Shown here in pieces: positions 32,979-45,247 of a stretch of 64,000 nt of DNA. The notes under the pieces were generated by a model. That model did not search any database, was not told the origin of the DNA, and saw only the letters and a list, made by a program, of their open reading frames with translations. The position numbers and the translations under genes are program-made. The first letter of the stretch is position 1. Each line of letters starts with the position of its first letter. Source of the DNA: Effrenium voratum (Eukaryota > Sar > Dinophyceae > Suessiales > Symbiodiniaceae); NCBI GenBank assembly GCA_963377175.1, contig CAUJNA010003241.1, positions 187,501-251,500 of the forward strand, given 5' to 3'.

Positions 32979-35756
32979 GAATGATACCCCACAAGCCACT
33001 TCTTCTTGGCAGCTTGAAAGGGAGGCCCAAAGGAAAAACCCTTGCGCCATTTTGGAGGTCCAAATCCTACAACAACGACCGGCCGGAACCGACAACCGGC
33101 GCAGCAAAATTGCACGTCGCCGCGCGTACGGCGCAGCCTTTCAAACGCGCGCGGCGCTTGGGTTTTGTCACTTACAACAATGCGCCCGTGTCAGAACGTG
33201 TGCGATGCTCCAGTGTGATTTGCCAAAACGTGTGTTTCACTGAGGCGAAACAAGATAAATCAAGAAAACACAGCACAATTCCCATGACGAACATTTCCGT
33301 GTTTTAGAACAGGCATGTGCATCTTGCCTCAGCGACACACGCAAGCCATACTGCCTCGCTGCAAAAGAAACGCCGCGGCTACACTTCTGTGATCTCTAGC
33401 ATGCGCCGCACGGCTGTGACTGTGGAAGACAACAAGCCTTGCAGCCATGTACCGCCAGTGCCACGCTTTTGCGTAGGTGCAAACAAATCAGGGGCAACTG
33501 CGTTGGAGTCCTGCGTGTGGAGCGTGGGCGGGTGCGCCTACCATGTGCCAGGCATGTACGCAGGAGTATGACGGAGAGCGTGGGTCGGCGTGTACGAGAA
33601 CCCACTTTCTGTCGGCCGGTAGAACGTCCTTGCTTAAACATCCCGAAAAACCAAGAAAACTCCACGCCGGTTTCCGGAGCGTAGGCAAAAACGACACACC
33701 CACATACCAGCAGTTGTAGAAGGTGGTTTTGGATGTATCCTTGAAGGAACCCCGACGATGTAACCTGCACGATGGTGTCCCATAGATTCTACACCAACTT
33801 CCCGCCTAACATGGCCGACATCAGGCACCCGTGGTAAGATTCCGGACGGCCACGTGAGCGCCAGGGTCGACCATGCTAAAACATAACGAGACTCCGCAAC
33901 CGGATATCGGCTTTCGATCGCCCTTTAAAGCAAGCTAACACGCGGTACTGCGCCTAAAACAACAGCCAACCCCCCTCCCCCCACACATTTGGGTTCGCCT
34001 CCAAACATCATCCAACTTTGCTGGAAGTCGAAACATGAAGCATATGAACATGGTATTTTCTGTGTTCCCCCCGGTATTGGCCAAAGCATATCAATTTGCA
34101 ACGGATTTCAACGCTCAGGCTTCGAGCTGGGTGATGCTCGCAGAGCAGGCGAGTCTTTGCAGCTTGGGGGCTTGGGGGTGAACAAACATGCGATTGTTTG
34201 TTCTTTACACATTCATTCATTCATTTATTCGTTCGTTCGTTCACTCATTCATTCGTTCCATTCCATTTCATTTCATTTCATTGCATTTCACTTCATTTCA
34301 TTGCATTTCATTTCATTGCATTGCATTTCATTTCATTGCATTTCATTTCATTGCATTGCATTTCATTGCATTTCATTTCATTCCATTCTATTCCATTCCA
34401 TTTCATTTCATTTCATTGCATCTCATTTCATTGCATTTCATTTCATTGCATTGCATTGCATTTCATTTCATTGCATTTCATTTCATTTCATTCCTTTTCA
34501 TTCCATTTCATTTCATTTCATTCCATTTCATTCCATTCCATTTCATTTCATTGCATTTCATTTCATTGCATTGCATTTCATTTCATTTCATTGCATTTCA
34601 TTCCATTCCATTCCATTCCATTTCATTGTATTTTATTTCATTGCATTTCATTGCATTTCATTGCATTTCATTTCATTTCATTTCATTGCATTTCATTTCA
34701 TTGCATCTCATTTCATTGCATTTCATTTCATTGCATTTCATTGCATTTCATTTCATTGCATTGCATTGCATTTCATTTCATTTCATTGCATTTCATTTCA
34801 TTTCATTCCATTTCCTTTCATTTCATTCCATTCCATTCCCTTCCATTCCCTTCCATTCCATTCCATTCCTTTGCATTGCATTTCATTCCATTCCATTCCA
34901 TGCCATGTCTTGCCATGCCATGCCATGCCATGCCATGCCATGCCATTCCATTCCATTCCAATCCATTTTATTTTATTCTATTCCATTCCATTCCATTCAT
35001 TCACTCACTCAATCACTCACTTCATTTCATTGCATTTCATTTCATTTCATTTTCATTTTCATTTTCATGTTCATGCCATTCCATTCCATTCCATTTCATT
35101 TTATTTCATTTCATTCCACTCCATTCCATTCCATTCCATTCATTCACTCACTTCATTTCATTTCATTTATTTTCATTTGCATTTTCATTTTCATGTTCAT
35201 TTCATTTCATTTCATTCATTCCATTGATTCATTCATGTATTCATTCATCCATTCCATTCCATTCCATTCCATTCCATTCCATTCCATTCCATTCCATTCC
35301 ATTCCATTCCATTCCAATGCAATCCAATCCAATCCAATCCAATCCAATCCAGTTCATTTATTCATGTATTCATTCATTCATTCTTTAATTCATTCATTCA
35401 TTCATTCGTTCGTTCGTTCGTTCGTTCGTTCATCCATTTCATTCATTTCATTTTATTTCATTTCATTTCATTCATTTCATTCATTCATTCATTCATTCAT
35501 TCATTTGTTCATTCGTTCGTTCGTTCGTTCGTTCTTTCATTCATTTCATTCATTTCATTTTATTCATTTCATTCATTTCATTCGTTCGTTCGTTCGTTCA
35601 TTCATTCATGCATTCATTCATTCATTCATTCATTCATTCATTCATTCATTCATTCATTTATTTATTTATTTCATTGCATTCATTTCATTAATTTCTTTCA
35701 TTCATTCATTCATTCATTCATTAATTAATTAATTATTGATTCATTCATTCATTCAT

Positions 35757-35792
<36 letters not shown>

Positions 35793-36921
35793 TGTTTATT
35801 TCATTTCATTTCATTTCATTTCATTTTATTTTATTTCATTTTATTTCATTTCATTTCATTTCATTCATTTCATTCATTTCATTCATTTCATTCATTCGTT
35901 CATTCATTCGTTCGTTCGTTCGTTCGTTCATTCATTTCATTGATTTCATTCATTTCATTCATTTCATTCATTTCATTCATTTGTTCGTTCGTTCGTTCAT
36001 TCATTCATTCATTCATGCATTCATTCACTCATTCATTCATTCATTCATTCGTTCGTTCGTTCATTCATTCATTCATTCATTCATTCATTCATTCTTTCTT
36101 CATTTCATTTCATTTCATTTCATTTCATTTCATTTCATTTCATTTCATTTCATTTCATTTCATTTCATTTCATTTCATTTCATCCATTTCATTCATTTCA
36201 TTCATTTCATTCATTTCATTCATTTCATTCATTTCATTCATTCGTTCGTTCGTTCGTTCGTTCGTTCATTCATTCATTCATTTCATTTCATTTCATTCAT
36301 TTCATTCATTTCATTTCATTCATTTCATTCATTTCATTCATTCATTCATTCGTTCGTTCGTTCGTTCGTTCGTTCATCCATTTCATTCATTTCATTTTAT
36401 TTCATTTTATTTCATTTCATTTCATTCATTTCATTCATTCATTCGTTCCTTCGTTCCTTCGTTCGTTCGTTCGTTCTTTCATTCATTTCATTCATTTCAT
36501 TTTATTCATTTCATTCATTTCATTCGTTCGTCCGTTTGTTCGTTCATTTATTCATTCATTCATGCATTCATTCATTCATTCATTCATTCATTCATTCATT
36601 CATTCATTCATGCATTCATGCATTCATTCATTGATTCATTCATTTCTTCCTGGCTTTGTTGATTCATTCATTGATTCATTGATGTATTTATTCATTCATT
36701 CATTCATTCATTCATTCATTCATTCATTCATTCATTCATTCATTCATTCATTCATTCATTTATTTATTTATTTATTTATTTCATTGCATTCATTTCATTA
36801 ATTTCATTCATTCGTTCGTTCGTTCGTTCGTGCGTTCTTTCGTATTTTTTATTCAATTGTGTTTGTTGGTTGAGGGGGTACGGGTAGCTTTCGGGGCTGG
36901 GACATGGGGGGAGCTTCTCAG
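32979..36921 (+). other. Intron 2 of the ankyrin gene
   Basis: No further exon found. The first 1.2 kb is unremarkable mixed sequence; the remaining 2.6 kb is the CATT/CATTT array. Confidence 0.5.
34196..36840 (+). repeat. 2.6-kb (CATTT)n/(CATT)n array
   Basis: Starts as CATTC, becomes mainly pentameric CATTT/CATTG/CATTC, and from about 35,370 turns into CATT and CGTT tetramers with CATTTCATT 9-mers and a short CTTT block near 35,756. Open frames of up to 514 residues (Ser/Phe/His/Ile) are periodic artefacts. Confidence 0.97.
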
Positions 36922-37011
36922 GAGCTGCAGGTGGTCTTCACCGACTACGTGGAGGACTACAGCGCCGCCTTCTTGGCCGCGGCGGGGCTTGCGACCTTCG
37001 ACGGGCGCGTG
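36922..37011 (+). CDS. Ubiquitin-like/ankyrin-repeat protein, exon 3
   Basis: Acceptor cttctcag, donor gtgggg, exactly 30 codons in phase 0: ELQVVFTDYVEDYSAAFLAA then AGLATFDGRV. ELQVV is the last strand of the ubiquitin-like fold, and the rest is the linker helix that precedes ankyrin repeats in this protein type. It joins in phase to exon 4 to give FDGRV-ECLTACQDPDV. Confidence 0.65.
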
Positions 37012-39021
37012 GTGGGGGTCGCTGGTGGTGGGGGGTTTGGGGTATCCAGAGATGTTTTGGGGAGGGTGGGGTTGGGGATGGGGCTGGGGTGCTGGGTGGG
37101 ATGTTGGGGTTAGGGAAACCAACAAGGAAACCAACCATTTGCTTCCCCCCTGCTTTTTAAAGGGGGGGGTTACAACTATGTTGCGCTTGGGGAATGAGTT
37201 AGAATCACCCTGAGGCCAGTTCCAACATCACTTAGACCAATGACGTGTTTTTCAGGAAACAGAAACAATGTTGAGCCCTTTGGGTTTCGATCGAGTTCGA
37301 GAGAGGTCAAACTTAAAGTAGCCACTGAAGTTTTATGTGTGCAGCTGCGAATGCTGGACTGCTTTCGGAACTTTGAGGTAAAAGGTATGCTGCTGCCGCA
37401 AGGGGTGTGCGCCCCCACTTTGTCCCCAGGTCCTTTCTTGTTTTTTGAATAGCCTCACACATTTATGGGAAAGGCGCTTGTGTGAGAAGAATGATGGTTG
37501 ACGAAAACGCAAAATGAAATCACCAGAAGATGGCACCCCCGCAGCAGGGGCCCCAAGCCTGAAGGTCAATCCAATGGCTGGTTTTGGGCGAACTTTCGGA
37601 ACCACACATGTTCAGAGGTTCCCAGTTGGGGCTTACAGGTGTCACTTGATCCGCGAGTCCTGCAGGCCGCGGATGGCAACGCAGATGTGTTGGCGGAGCC
37701 CCGGCGTTGGTTACCCGAAACCGGGCAGGGTGGTTCGCCTCAGAGGTTGCGCTCCCACCAAACGGGGAGGTGTTTGTTTTTAGGTTGTATGCGCATCGGC
37801 AGAGCAATTCAAGGGTCTGAAGAACTACCCACATGTATACATTATTATATATATATATGGAACTAACTTCCAGAAAGCAGTAAAACAAACAGTACAAAAC
37901 ACCAGGTAAAACCACAGTTGTTATTAGGACAGGATAGACATGTAGATCATGGGGTGTGTGACCATATATATTGAAGATTTGATTTGGGTTTTAAGGTCCA
38001 CGCCTTTGATCTAGTTATTGTGCCTGCCCACTCGGAAGGTAGCCTTTGCAGTTGGACTTTGGCTGCCCTGGGAAGGGCCCTAGTTTCTCATGCGAGGAGG
38101 GACCCCGTTTGGTGGGCTTAAGGGGAAGCCGTACTGGTACTTTGCCCCCGCCTGGCGATACAGCAACAAGTCTATCAGGCAAAAGGCCTCGGAGTGGAAG
38201 GCACGGAGGAGTTTGAGGTGTTTCTCGAAATTGAGGACGCCCGCAGCTGGCTTTCTTTTTGATTTCGCACAGGCACCATCCAACAAGCGATACCTGTTGA
38301 GATAATCTCACGTGTAGCGCTTTCAAAAGATGGCAACATGATCAAGGCAAAAGCTGTCAATACTGGGTCCCGCGTTTTGATCTCGTCATTCTCATGTTCC
38401 AGTCCAATATTTGTCCCAACAGTTTTTGGGTATGGCATGTCTTGAGAGAGAAAGGGACACTAATATAATATTGCTGACCTGCTCGATCGATCCGGCTCTT
38501 TCAGACCATCGTGCGAAGGATAATCGACCCTAGGGATCCCGTCCAAAACAGGTGGGGATCCTTTTGGGCTCCCTGTACCGGTACGCTGAACAGAAAACAC
38601 ACACCCAAACAACTTCAGGGCTATTTTGAGCTATATTTGTGGTATGTCAGCATACCACTTGCTTTTCTTTTGGTTTCCTGGTTCGCATTTTGCTCTCTGC
38701 CATTTTTTCTTTTTTGGGCGTGGGCCTCCAAGCCAGCATGGTGCCGGCTTTTGAAAGGGATACTTAGCGCCAACAGAACGCGAGTGCAAAGGTGCAAAGG
38801 GGAGGTCTCAAAATTCGGTGGGACCCGGCACCCCCAACGTGCCACCAAAAAAGTATAGGCCGGTCTCCCTGAACTTTTGTGCTTTGATGCTAAACTTTGA
38901 CGGGAGAATCCTTGGGCAGTCTGGACATCAAGGACCCTTTCCGGCAACTCCCATCATTTCAGGGGACCAGCATCTCCCCCCCCCTTTTGGGTCTGCGCCT
39001 GGCGAGTCACGCTGCTCCGAG
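37012..39021 (+). other. Intron 3 of the ankyrin gene
   Basis: Two exon-like islands are visible but not needed by the model: 37650-37725 (LDPRVLQAADGNADVLAEPR) and 38179-38250 (GLGVEGTEEFEVFLEIEDAR). The second especially looks coding and may be an alternative exon or part of another gene. Joining exon 3 directly to exon 4 already gives a continuous fold. Confidence 0.35.
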
Positions 39022-39066
39022 GAGTGCCTGACAGCCTGCCAGGACCCGGACGTGACGGATGAACAG
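39022..39066 (+). CDS. Ubiquitin-like/ankyrin-repeat protein, exon 4
   Basis: Fifteen codons, ECLTACQDPDVTDEQ, phase 0 at both ends, GC donor (gcaagt). The DPDVTDEQ motif is the usual entry into the first ankyrin repeat of this family. The acceptor could be slightly upstream (39007). Confidence 0.6.
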
Positions 39067-39094
39067 GCAAGTTGGGCGTCCTGGAAGTTTATCA

Positions 39095-39263
39095 TTATTA
39101 TTATTTTTTTCTTATTTATTATTGTATTATAATATAATTTTATTATTTATTATTATGTATTTTTATTTATTATTATTTGTTATTATTATTATTTATTATT
39201 ATTATTATCTTATTATTTATTATTATTATTGTTTATTTATTATTATTTATTATTGTTTTATTC
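39095..39263 (+). repeat. AT-rich (TTATTA)n tract
   Basis: About 170 bases of TTATT/TTATTA repeats inside intron 4. Confidence 0.95.
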
Positions 39264-40340
39264 TTTTTTTGAAACACACATCTCAAGGGGGGGAGCTCTG
39301 AAATTCGTCGGGGAGTGCAATTTTGGTCTTTAAGAGCCCACCCCAAACGGGGGTAAAAAGACGCACCCATGCCTTGACGTAGTGGTTAGTAAGAATCAGT
39401 TAGCCCCCCTGGCACCCACATTGCGGATTTCCCCCATTCGAGAAATCTCTCAGAATCCGGGAACCGTATTGGTTGGTTGTGCTAAGAGATGCCAGGTTGC
39501 TTCTCTTGACTGCGGGTGGTCCTGTTGGTTTCCCTTTTTTAAAGCAAGCTGAAAAGGGTACCGAGCCGCAAACCACAGCCTTATGTGTTTTCGTTGTTTG
39601 CTTTCTCAGTTCTGCTCATTTCTGGTGGATGCAAAGAACATCCAGTTTGGTTCTGGGCATTTTGGGTGTGGGGCGGAGGGGGGGTTCAAACAACATCCCG
39701 CGTTTTTGTTCCTCCTCCTTCTCAGGTTAGGACGGGTAGGATGTTTTCCATCGCGCCCCCGCACCAGCTCAGATGAGCTGCTCAATTTTTTCAGCTGGGG
39801 AAACCCCTAAACTGCAGAGCTGGGACCCCAGTCAAGAGATCCCAATGGCCCTTTGCACATTTTGAATTCCCAGTCTGAAATGCTCTTTGGCGTGTCACCC
39901 CAGATTTTCAATTTTCCTTTCGGACACTTTTTGCGGCTTTTTAGTGGTGAGCAACTTTTCGACATGCCCGGAAAAACCCAGTGAGTTCCGAATGGTCGCC
40001 GGGACTTCCCAGTAAGGTTCCAAAAAGAGGGCTGTTGATCTTTGCAGGTCCCCTCAAATGAATTGCCGTTGTGCGAAGGGAAGCCAACGGGAAAACAAAG
40101 GGGAGCACTTTTGCAGGGAGGATCCTGAGAAATCTCTGGACCCCATGTCTCATACAAGTCTGTTTTGCTCTGAGGGTATCCCCCTTTGGCTTGGCTTTAA
40201 AGGGACACCCAAAGGACACCAACCATCTTCCGGGACCCGAATCCGAAAACAGAACCACGAGCTACCCCTTTTTTGGATCCTGGATATCCTAAAAAGAAGA
40301 ACGAGCCGGTGCCGGGCGGATCGGGTGCGAACGCGGTGAG

Positions 40341-40418
40341 GCGCAGACGGCCTGCTGGAAGGCCTGCGAGGCCGAGCACCTTGAGGTGCTGCTGCTGCTC
40401 CGCACCTCGACTCGAACG
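40341..40418 (+). CDS. Ankyrin-repeat protein, exon 5
   Basis: Phase 0, 26 codons: AQTACWKACEAEHLEVLLLL then RTSTRT. It continues exon 4 into a full first ankyrin repeat (DEQ-AQTACWKACEAEHLEVLLLL). The donor is taken as GC after acg at 40418; the exact end is uncertain by a few codons. Confidence 0.65.
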
Positions 40419-41981
40419 GCACCCCGTGGGCCCCGTTTGGAGCGACGAGGACTCCACGGCTTGGCTGAGGGAAACCCCTCCGGTTCAGCTTAGCTTTTCG
40501 GATCGTTTTTCAGGTGGCTTAGTGGTCGGGTTTCCGTTTTCGACTTGTTGCCGGGGGGGATGGTAAAACGGACAGCCCAGGCGCGGGGTTTCCATGTCGA
40601 TGTCTGGACACCAGAAGCTCACTCGATTTGGTCAGGCAACTCCTGATTGATGGTTCGGATTGGTGGTTTGGATTTAGGTTTGAACGGGTCCCTGGTTCTT
40701 GTTGAGGGTAAATGCTAAGCCCCTCCTGAAGCACCAAACCACCAATCCAAACCGCCAAACAAGGGGAAGCTGAGACTCGACTCGTTTCCGCGCGAATGGA
40801 TCGATCCATCGAGTTGCCCTGGAGCTCAGGGAATGACCGAGTCCGCGTGTTGGGAATGAACCGTTTGGGGATTCCCTGAAAGCAAACCATCGGGGATGGC
40901 TTACAGGGGCCCTGAAAACATGCAGACGCTGCCAAGTAGGGAATGACCTTCCGAGTCGAGTTTCCCGGGTCTTGGAAATGAACCCTGAGAACCAGCAAGA
41001 AAACAGGGTGGCTTAAAGGGAAAGGCAGAAGGAACAACCGAAATCCGTTTTGGGGGTGGCCCAATTTTGACGAGCCATACCCAAACGGCAAAAGTCCCTT
41101 GGTAAGTAAAAGGGATGAAACCAACATGGAGTTGATTGGACCTCTGCCACTCAATTTGGCCCAACTGTTCCACTGCAAGGGGCTCGAAATTCGATAAGGT
41201 TTCAACCGGAAGGTTTCCACCCGGGGGGGGGGGTGCAGGGTTCTTCCGTCAGCCAATTGGATGGGCTTTCTGCGTGACGTCCAAGGTGGCAAGGAGTCAA
41301 CAAAAAGGCTGTCCAAATGGCCGACGTCCCGAATTTCCGGGCGTCAATGGGGCGAAAAATGGTGGCCACCAAGGCCGTCCCCTTTGAAGTCATCGAGTAC
41401 TCATGGGGATGGAAAAATCCCACGTTGCTATCAAAGGATCATGTTCGAGAACCATGGCATGAGTTCATTGCTACCGAGTGGCAGGTCAAAGGGAAGCGAC
41501 CCCAGGTTTTGGACTGAGCCCCTGGAAACCGTCCAAAAGATCCACAATTTATGGGCCCTTTCGAACGGATTTTGCCCACTCAGTATTAACCAACAACATT
41601 TGAGGTTTTGGCAACAGCCGAGGGAATATAGGGGGGCATGACTTGAGCATGACTTGATTAAGTCTTAAAGTCCCAATCCCCATTCTGATTATTTAGGCCT
41701 ATCAGGTAACCCTTATTTGGTGGTTTTGGATTGGTGGTTGGCATCTAGGTGTGTCTTTTTCAGGGGGGAACCTCCTTTTTGGTGGTTTTCAAGAAAGCCA
41801 AAGCAAAACCACCATGAGATATATTATTTGGGGGGTCCCTAAGAAAAGAGCCACCCGTTTGAAGCTTGTGCGCCGGGCGCTGAGGCGATGCCTGCGCAGA
41901 CGTTGAGAAGCCCGACACGCGGCCCGTGGGCGTGGGTTTCCCTTTTAGGTTTCGGGCCCCGCCTCAGTTCAGCGGCGCCAA

Positions 41982-41982
41982 T

Positions 41983-42060
<78 letters not shown>
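41982..42060 (+). repeat. Poly-T run of 79 bases
   Basis: Pure thymidine homopolymer in intron 5. This could be an assembly-sensitive site, or the (reverse-strand) A tail of a processed insertion. No tail-bearing element was recognised next to it. Confidence 0.95.
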
Positions 42061-43120
42061 CGGTGGCTGCCCCACTAAAAATGGTCCAAGCCCCAAGAAA
42101 GGCTTCCGATTTTTTTTTCTTTTTCCCAGGGTCACTGAACCACGAAGCGGTTGGGGTTCCTCCTGGCTTCCCCGAAAAAAACACTTTCAAGGGATCCCCT
42201 CAAAAATGATGAGCCGCCCACACGGAGGCGGTGCAAAAGTTGGTGCTCAGGATCTGAATGTTGGCGCCACAGGAAGCCGCCGAAAGTGAAATGTTGGGAC
42301 CGCGGAAATGCGCCCTGGAGAGATTCAAAGGGACCTGTGCCACGGTCAAACGCCTCTGTTTTGGGTTGTTACGGATGGTCAACCTCTGAATGAGCAAGAT
42401 GCCCCAGGGAATTGTGCCACGGTCAAAAGCCCTTGGTTTGGTTTGGTTATGGAGTGTCATCAACCCCTTTTTTTTGGAGGTTCGCCAACCGTAAATGCAA
42501 CCGATCAAGGGAACCGTGACCAACAGGAGTGACCAAGGCGCGCATGGGCCTCTCTTTCAAATGAGGGCAGGCGACTTGACAGTTTCAAGGGCAGCTCCCT
42601 TGCCGTTTGCCAAGGCCCCACATCAAATACCCTGGGTTTACCCTAAACCCTAAAAAGGTTTGAGGGTTAGAACAAAGGGGAAGGGTTGAAAAAAAGGTTC
42701 GGAGGGTTGAAAAACAAGGTTCCCCGGTTCGGATGTGGGTAGAGTTTCCTTGAGAAGTACGAGCTGACGTCCAGCCTTTTGGGAATTCTCCCAGAGTTAA
42801 GATGCCCTGTCCCTCCCTGAGGTGCTTGCATTGCCTTGGGTTGTCAGCATTACCTTCTGGGCCAGTGTATTTCCTTGGTGGGTGTTTGAAGACCCCTTTT
42901 AAGGAACCCTTCTTTGGTCACGTTCATATTCAAATTGGATCAGGCTGACATAGGACTCAAATAGGGTGACCCTTTCAGGAGCGCTTTGAGGAATGGTTCT
43001 TGCAACAGATTGGAGGGGCCCCAAGGCTTCGGACCGCAGGTTTTGGTCCACGTTTCCACTTCTGGTTCCATTTGGGGGTTACCCGACTTTTTGGCCCACT
43101 GCCATTTGCTTCAGGTGACA

Positions 43121-43335
43121 TGGGTGTGGGTCAAAAATAGGGTAGCCCCAAAATGGCACCCTGGTAAATGGAAACAGAGACTAAAACCTGCGGTCCAATT
43201 CCTGGTGCTTTAATTTTGACCCATACCCATGTGGCGATGGCTTTAATATAATGCCAAAAGCCGAATTGAGGGATTCTCAAGTCCAAGACCTTTTTGGAGA
43301 GCGGAGACCTAAACCATTTTGCTGGTAAATGGAAC
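43121..43335 (-). repeat. Inverted repeat arm, left (R3 element)
   Basis: The reverse complement of 44925-45130 matches over roughly 205 bases with few differences. It contains terminal motifs catgggtgtgggtcaaaa and ttttgacccatacccatg, themselves inverted repeats. The two arms lie 1.6 kb apart around exon 6. Confidence 0.85.
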
Positions 43336-43383
43336 CGCCCGCATAAGGCCCCTCGCGTTTGTTTTTGTTTTTTTGCGCCAAAG

Positions 43384-43480
43384 GACGCCTTCGGGCGACG
43401 GCCCCTGCACGCGGCAGCGCGGCGCAACCGCGCGGAGGCGGCGCAGCGCTTGCTGGAGACCCGCGCGGCACCTCGGCCGA
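43384..43480 (+). CDS. Ankyrin-repeat protein, exon 6
   Basis: After a strong T-rich tract and gccaaag, the frame reads DAFGRRPLHAAARRNRAEAA and QRLLETRAAPR, a complete ankyrin repeat (GxxPLHAAAxxNxxEAAxxLLExxA). The 5' end is phase 0 and fits exon 5. The 3' end is uncertain: a GC donor after cgcgcg (43469) or further on. Confidence 0.7.
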
Positions 43481-44268
43481 GGGTTCGAGACCCGCGGCGC
43501 GGAGAGTTTTTGGAGGCCGAGCAGAAGGATTGGGTCGGGGTCCCTTCCATTCCAAAACAAGTCATCAAAAACCGGGGAAGCCCTCCAAAAGCCACTACAA
43601 GTGAGGGGAATTGCAGGGACTTGCCTGTATCTTGGTGGGTTATTCTTCTCCTGACAAAGACTTTGGGCCCTTTCTCCAAGGGAGGAGGGAAGACACCATC
43701 CTGTTACAGGGCCTTTTGGCAGGTTGCACTTTTTGTTGGTGGGGGTCAAGCGTCCTAGGCTATTTCTAACCCACAAAGGGGTTCAAGACCCCCACTCATT
43801 TGGCACCAGGCCTGTTTGATTCAGCCAAAACACATACAACCGCCACAACATTTGTACCCTTTAAAGGGGCCACTGGATGCCCAAGGAATGAAACCCCAAC
43901 TTGTTCTTTGGCTCGACCCCCTTGCAACTTTTTCGCAGACAATGCCGAACGATTCCCCGCGACTTGTTTTGCGGGGGGCGAGAACGAGCCCACAAAGAAG
44001 GCAAAGAAGACAGAAACCGGCCTGGGAACAAGTCCTTTGAGGGATACCTACATGGAGCAACGGGTCACTTGACTGCGGGGTCGTTGGAGTGATATTTTTC
44101 CGAGATTGCAAAACCGTGATGCGTGCGAAGAACCGCCTCCCCCCCCAAATGGCGGATTCGGCTAAGCAAAGGGAGCAGAGGGCAATGCTGGCAACCTTGC
44201 AATCTGGGGGAGGGGAGGTGGAATGTGGGACGCACCTGAAGTGTGGCAAAGGCCAAGATGGATCGGAT

Positions 44269-44400
44269 ATGGCTGTGGGTCAACACCAATAGCATCCCAT
44301 TTTGGGGTAGGTGAATTCACCACCCATTTTAGAACCAATTTTAGTCGGATTGAATCGGATGTTCGCTGGAAGTATGGATTTTGACCCATGGCCATATGTC
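44269..44400 (+). mobile_element. Short inverted-repeat element (GGTCAAAA family), copy E3
   Basis: Starts atggctgtgggtcaacacca and ends attttgacccatggccatat; the ends are inverted repeats over about 17 bases. The interior matches E1 and E2. The element is about 130 bp, in intron 6. Confidence 0.8.
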
Positions 44401-44924
44401 TTTGTGGGTTTTTGCTGCAACTTGGGGCGACACAAACGGCTCAAGCCGGAAGCCTTCCGACTTTGGGACTTGCGCAGCGTCTTCGTCCAATGGCTGCCCC
44501 CCAAAATGTGGAACATGTTGATGCCTCTTCGATGCCAATCCTGCTTGTCTTTTTTTTGTGGTAAAGGTATGCTCAGTGGTGAGCTCGCTCTAAAATAGGA
44601 AGAAGATATGGCTATGAATTTATAGTAGGAATACCCTCCCAAGTGGTTGGTGCACGTTAATCCCAACTACCAAAAGGGTCCTCAGTTAAACCTCGCACCC
44701 ATGTCCCCACTTCTGACCGCCCCTTCACTTGTGACGTCACAAAGGGGCAACGTATGGGGAAAAATAATCCTTTAGGGTACTTACTTCCTTTCGAAAATGA
44801 CTTCGGCTCCCCTCTAAGTGGTGGTTTTCATTGGTGGTTTGGAGGGAAGGGCTTGGTTTCCCATTTGCCCCCTATGAGAACCAGGGGTCAAATCTACAAA
44901 CCACCAATCCAAAGGTTGCCTGAC

Positions 44925-45130
44925 ATGTACCAGGAAAATGGTTCAGGTCTCCGCTCTCCAGGTCTTGGACTCGAGAATCCTATTCAGCTTTTGGCCTTAT
45001 ATTAAAGCTGTCGCCACATGGGTATGGGTCAAAATTGAAGCACCAGGAATTGGACCGCAGGTTTTAGTCTCTGTTTCCATTTACCAGGGTGCCATTTTGG
45101 GGTTACCCTAGTTTTGACCCACAGCCATAT
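44925..45130 (+). repeat. Inverted repeat arm, right (R3 element)
   Basis: Near-identical reverse copy of 43121-43335. Its outer terminal repeat, ttttgacccacagccatat, ends about 20 bases before the core of exon 7 and supplies pyrimidine-rich sequence and an AG at 45123-45124. Confidence 0.85.
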
Positions 45131-45247
45131 CTCGCTTGGTCGAGCAAGCAGCTGAGAGTGCTTTGGGGACGTCCTGAGGACGTGAATCCCATGTCCCATG
45201 ATGAGCTGACTCCTCTGCACCTCGCCGCCCAACTCGGCTGCGATGAG
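45125..45247 (+). CDS. Ankyrin-repeat protein, exon 7
   Basis: Ankyrin coding begins at LRVLWGRPEDVN (from 45152) and continues PMSHDELTPLHLAAQLGCDE to a GC donor at 45248 in phase 0. Possible acceptors are the AG at 45124, 45148 or 45151, all in frame. The exon joins exon 8 to give LHLAAQLGCDE-VLGCLLDAAADAN, a perfect repeat. Half a repeat that should precede LRVLW was not found between exons 6 and 7. Confidence 0.7.

Noticed and set aside
34188..35732. 514-residue open frame rich in Ser, Phe, His and Ile, and similar frames to 36662
   Set aside because: Entirely within the CATT/CATTT array; a repeat without stop triplets gives long frames in several phases.
42631..42656. CCCTAAACCCTAAA telomere-like motif
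   Set aside because: Only about two units in mixed sequence; too short to call an interstitial telomere.
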